A stretch of DNA of 6,625 nucleotides from an uncultured Phycisphaerae bacterium. Lineage in GTDB: Bacteria; Planctomycetota; Phycisphaerae; Phycisphaerales; SM1A02. Position 1 is the stretch's first letter, and every line of letters starts with the position of its first letter. The stretch lies in NCBI GenBank assembly GCA_937899935.1, contig CALCOW010000191.1, positions 1-6,625 of the forward strand, written 5' to 3'. The notes under the pieces were generated by a model. That model was not told where the DNA came from, made no database searches, and saw only the letters and a list, made by a program, of their open reading frames with translations. Made by a program: the position numbers and the translations under genes. Below are positions 4,789 to 6,625 of this stretch, in pieces.

Positions 4789-5736
4789 TCATTCGCTTTT
4801 AGCAACCGTCTGTTTCTGTCGCTCTTGGTGAAGGTACGTCAGTATCGCGTTTTTCCACGTCGCTGGTTTCATGCCGTCACGTAGAGCAATGAGCTCGGTT
4901 TGAGCTTTTCTAATTTCCTCACTGGAATAGTCAGCAAGAGTTGGCAGCTGGGGCCTTTTTGGTGGAGCTTTTGGGTCCGGTTTCGGTTTTCGCCTTGTGG
5001 GGCTTTTCGCCTCTTTTGAAAAGTCTAAGTACTGCGGGAAGTTAGATGGCCTCAGCAACGTATCTATGCCGTGACCTTCCTGCCTTAGATATACCGCTCG
5101 CTTATGAGTTGAGTTTAGCCACCAGTCCACGACCGAAAGCACATCTTGCTCACAGTGCTCGACTAAGCGGGCCTTTAGCACCTTCCGCCTGGGCTTTGTT
5201 AGGGTCATCTGTTTCGCTCCAGGTACCACCGCTTTTCGCTTTGTCTGTATTTCATCCCATACCTTAGCAACATTTACGCCGTCGCTGCCAAGCGGCTTAG
5301 TGTGTTTTGTACTTGTAGTTGTGTTTGTATTTGTATTAGGAATTACGCGCGATCGTTCGGTTGGTGTACGGTTGGTGTCTGGTTCCTGTACGGTTGGTGT
5401 TTGGTTTACCCTTATAAGCCCTTGTTTTTGTTGGGGTTTGGTGTACGGTTGGTGTTCGGCAGGTGTACGGTCACTGTACGGTTGCTGTACGGATCGGTGA
5501 GGTTCTGCTTCCCAGTCGTTGTACTCCGTGCGTACCCGTTGGAGCATTTGTCGAGCCTTCCAGTTGCTCCATCCAGCGTAGCGAGCCAGGTCGCGTATGC
5601 TAACCGTGACGCTGTTTCGCATGACGCTCCACGTCCATAAGTAGGCCACCGCCTCAGGTGCTTGATTGTCTTTGCTCCACGTTCGTTTGACCAGTGCCGC
5701 CGCGTATTCGGCGGGTACTGGATGCCACTGCTTCAT
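4789..5736 (-). CDS. Phage replication initiator-like protein (winged-helix, O-protein-like) with internal origin repeats
   Basis: This 315-residue protein has an N-terminal helical/winged-helix region (about 5-75; VTVSIRDLARYAGWSNWKAR at 43-62 looks like the recognition part). A low-complexity linker rich in Thr, Pro, Gln and Asn follows (80-150, including TNRTPTE and NTNTNTTTST). The C-terminal domain (155-240) ends in a segment like those in DnaD-type and phage replication proteins (GHGIDTLLRPSNFPQYLDFS, 221-240). A basic Pro/Lys-rich stretch (244-265) and a final helix come last. The layout matches lambda O-type initiators, which bind iterons inside their own gene and recruit the replicative helicase. 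The linker DNA here indeed holds an 11-bp repeat array. The ATG at 5736 follows GAGGGAAC and overlaps the methyltransferase stop by ATGA. A helicase loader or another DnaD-like role is possible. No helicase, ligase or polymerase gene is in the window. Confidence 0.72.
   Translation of the reverse strand: MKQWHPVPAEYAAALVKRTWSKDNQAPEAVAYLWTWSVMRNSVTVSIRDLARYAGWSNWKARQMLQRVRTEYNDWEAEPHRSVQQPYSDRTPAEHQPYTKPQQKQGLIRVNQTPTVQEPDTNRTPTERSRVIPNTNTNTTTSTKHTKPLGSDGVNVAKVWDEIQTKRKAVVPGAKQMTLTKPRRKVLKARLVEHCEQDVLSVVDWWLNSTHKRAVYLRQEGHGIDTLLRPSNFPQYLDFSKEAKSPTRRKPKPDPKAPPKRPQLPTLADYSSEEIRKAQTELIALRDGMKPATWKNAILTYLHQERQKQTVAKSE
5301..5340. other. T-rich segment beside the iterons (candidate DNA unwinding element)
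   Basis: These 40 bp are about 30% G+C (12 of 40) against roughly half in the surrounding genes. The plus strand is almost entirely T and G with a single C. The segment lies 15 bp from the 11-bp repeat array, on the side downstream in the direction of transcription. It encodes the Asn/Thr-rich run (NTNTNTTTST) of the replication protein. Iterons inside the initiator gene followed by an A+T-rich stretch is the order found in the lambda origin. An unwinding role is inferred. Confidence 0.45.
5355..5497. repeat. Iteron-like array of phased 11-bp direct repeats (candidate replication origin core)
   Basis: On the plus strand the consensus is GTACGGTTGGT. Block A has five units starting at 5355, 5366, 5377, 5388 and 5399 (GTTCGGTTGGT, GTACGGTTGGT, GTCTGGTTCCT, GTACGGTTGGT, GTTTGGTTTAC). 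Block B has five starting at 5443, 5454, 5465, 5476 and 5487 (GTACGGTTGGT, GTTCGGCAGGT, GTACGGTCACT, GTACGGTTGCT, GTACGGATCGG). The two blocks are exactly 88 bp (8 x 11) apart, so three degenerate units fill the gap and thirteen positions share one phase. That gap includes the palindrome CTTATAAG (5411-5418). The 11-bp period is about one helical turn and is not a codon multiple, so the pattern is unlikely to come from protein repeats. Binding by the encoded initiator is inferred. Confidence 0.75.
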
Positions 5737-6275
5737 GTTGTTCCCTCAGTCTGCTTGAATAGCGGTGCTTGTTCCCACCGCCTGTTTTTTAGTCGTTCTA
5801 CTGCTTCTGCCATGATGCCTGTGCCCGGAAATAGGTCGACAAGCGTGTCTGTTTTCTGGACGCCCAGCAGCTTACATATCCAAACGCAAAATTCAAGGGG
5901 CTTTGCGCCTGGCAAGCCCTTCTGCATTGTAATGTTAGCACTGACCCAGTCCTTGACGTGAGGCTCCTCTAAGCCCCGTTTGCGAGCTCCGCGGAAGATC
6001 ACCGGCTCCCACGCATAGGTCGGGTTCACGCCTTTTTTCAAGACCGCAAAAGGCTTGACCCATGCGGCAATCCGTACGTCATCCGGGCACATGGGCAAGA
6101 TTTGCTTGAGCGATGGGGCACTCAGTGACATCGCCCAGCCGTCAAAGTGGTCGAGCTTGGCGATAAGGTTCTGGTGGGCTTCTAAGGTGTCCCAAATGTG
6201 AGCTTGGTCATGGTGCTCTTTGTACAGCTTTCGTCCACGCCCAAGGTAGGGCGGGTCTGCATAGGCATATTTCAT
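5733..6275 (-). CDS. Beta-class DNA methyltransferase (N6-adenine or N4-cytosine)
   Basis: This 180-residue protein shows the amino-methyltransferase signature in beta-class order: catalytic motif IV ADPPY (6-10) at the extreme N-terminus, followed by a motif X-like GAKPLEF (123-129) and the S-adenosylmethionine-binding motif I DLFPGTG (147-153) near the C-terminus. It would methylate the exocyclic amino group of adenine or cytosine in DNA. It is compact with no obvious target-recognition domain, as is common for stand-alone phage enzymes. Its start overlaps the 69-residue gene by ATGA, with AGAGG about 11 nt upstream, and its stop overlaps the replication gene by ATGA. It differs in motif order and sequence from the Dam-type enzyme at 1765-2178, so the phage carries two unrelated methyltransferases. 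No restriction partner is present, which points to self-protection. The base specificity is not readable here. Confidence 0.88.
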   Translation of the reverse strand: MKYAYADPPYLGRGRKLYKEHHDQAHIWDTLEAHQNLIAKLDHFDGWAMSLSAPSLKQILPMCPDDVRIAAWVKPFAVLKKGVNPTYAWEPVIFRGARKRGLEEPHVKDWVSANITMQKGLPGAKPLEFCVWICKLLGVQKTDTLVDLFPGTGIMAEAVERLKNRRWEQAPLFKQTEGTT

Positions 6276-6481
6276 GGTCGTTTGCGCCTCTTGTCATTTA
6301 GCTCATAGAGTTCACGCAATTGGCCTGTCCACGTTGTCGCGTTGTCGCGCATCCGCTTAGCCACCGCCCAAGCATGATCAATGTCACCTTGAGCGATGGC
6401 AACGCAGATGGCTTCATAGCCATTCAGCAGCGGTGGAAGCCGATTGAGTACCCGTTCAGTCGGATCCGGTGGAAGCATCAT
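6272..6481 (-). CDS. Hypothetical 69-residue helical protein
   Basis: This small protein is unrecognised. After a short Pro-rich N-terminus (MMLPPDPTERVL) it looks almost wholly alpha-helical: GYEAICVAIAQGDIDHAWAV (21-40), then RMRDNATTWTGQLRELYEL, and it ends in a basic tail (NDKRRKRP). It has no membrane span or metal motif. Two in-frame ATGs lie side by side at 6481 and 6478. The first makes an ATGA overlap with the upstream partial gene, while GGAG is better spaced (6 nt) from the second, so either may be used. The stop overlaps the methyltransferase start by ATGA. Its position ahead of a methyltransferase and a replication protein suggests an early-region accessory protein, but no function can be given. 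The gene is supported by its tight junctions on both sides. Confidence 0.7.
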   Translation of the reverse strand: MMLPPDPTERVLNRLPPLLNGYEAICVAIAQGDIDHAWAVAKRMRDNATTWTGQLRELYELNDKRRKRP

Positions 6482-6625
6482 TTTCTCCGTACGGATACGC
6501 TGCGGGTGGTCTCAAGGCGAGCGCCCTTTACTGGAACACCGGCCTGCAGATCGTTCTTTACGGCTGTTCGATCAAGGCGAGTTCCTATGGTTTGCACATA
6601 GTACTTGGGCGGCACCTCAATAGGG
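6478..6625 (-). CDS. Unrecognised protein, C-terminal 48 residues (cut by right edge)
   Basis: An open frame enters from the right edge and ends at TGA (6480-6478), overlapping the next ATG as ATGA like most junctions here, which supports it as a real gene. The visible tail starts PIEVPPKYYVQTIG and ends in a basic stretch (VSVRRK). It contains two similar short stretches, GTRLDRTAV and GARLETTRSV, also visible in the DNA as a repeated TCAAGGCGAG (plus strand, 6511-6520 and 6571-6580). I cannot name the family. The remainder lies outside the window. Confidence 0.6.
   Translation of the reverse strand, partial: PIEVPPKYYVQTIGTRLDRTAVKNDLQAGVPVKGARLETTRSVSVRRK

Noticed and set aside
4295..4831. 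Plus-strand open frame of 178 codons opposite the ParB-like gene.
   Set aside because: It is Ser-rich low-complexity sequence complementary to a well-supported ParB-fold gene, and it runs against the coding direction of the whole window.
5355..5497. The 11-bp repeats as a CRISPR array or as coding repeats.
   Set aside because: The units are far too short and contiguous for CRISPR, and the period of 11 is not a codon multiple, so repeated peptides do not explain them.
5532..5542. GTACCCGTTGG as an additional iteron.
   Set aside because: It lies out of the 11-bp register and matches the consensus only with an insertion, so it is probably chance.

Overview
The window looks like a stretch of a tailed double-stranded DNA bacteriophage (or prophage) genome. 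All genes run leftwards on the minus strand, they are packed with almost no intergenic space, and they include both terminase subunits and two short phage-type DNA methyltransferases. Good Shine-Dalgarno sequences (AGGAG, GGAGGG, GAGGG) fit a bacterial host. The host cannot be named from sequence alone. No tRNA, rRNA, CRISPR array, insertion sequence or integrase is visible, and no convincing promoter or rho-independent terminator.

Layout in the direction of transcription (right to left). At the right edge is the C-terminus of an unrecognised gene (6478-6625), then a 69-residue hypothetical (6272-6481), a beta-class DNA methyltransferase (5733-6275) and a replication-initiator-like protein (4789-5736). 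The middle of that last gene carries an array of 11-bp direct repeats flanked by T-rich DNA, a lambda-O-like candidate origin. After the only spacer of note (30 bp, holding a small hairpin over a Shine-Dalgarno) come a ParB-like protein (4129-4758) and two tandem paralogous glycosyltransferase-like proteins (3422-4129 and 2682-3422). Next are a 22-residue lysine-rich microprotein (2612-2680), a terminase small subunit-like protein (2175-2615), a phage Dam-type adenine methyltransferase (1765-2178), a 71-residue orphan (1553-1768), the terminase large subunit (171-1556) and the start of a lysine-rich protein cut by the left edge (1-162).

Almost every junction is ATGA, TGATG or TAATG, so the window reads as one translationally coupled operon. 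Three themes appear: DNA replication (initiator plus internal origin), DNA modification (two methyltransferases, a ParB-like protein and a glycosyltransferase pair) and DNA packaging (TerS, TerL). The most interesting signals are (i) thirteen helically phased 11-mers inside the replication gene, whose period is not a multiple of three, (ii) two in-frame A_AAA_AAG slippery heptamers in the lysine-rich microgene that would fuse it to TerS by -1 frameshifting, and (iii) the ParB plus twin glycosyltransferase module, which suggests glycosylated (hypermodified) phage DNA.
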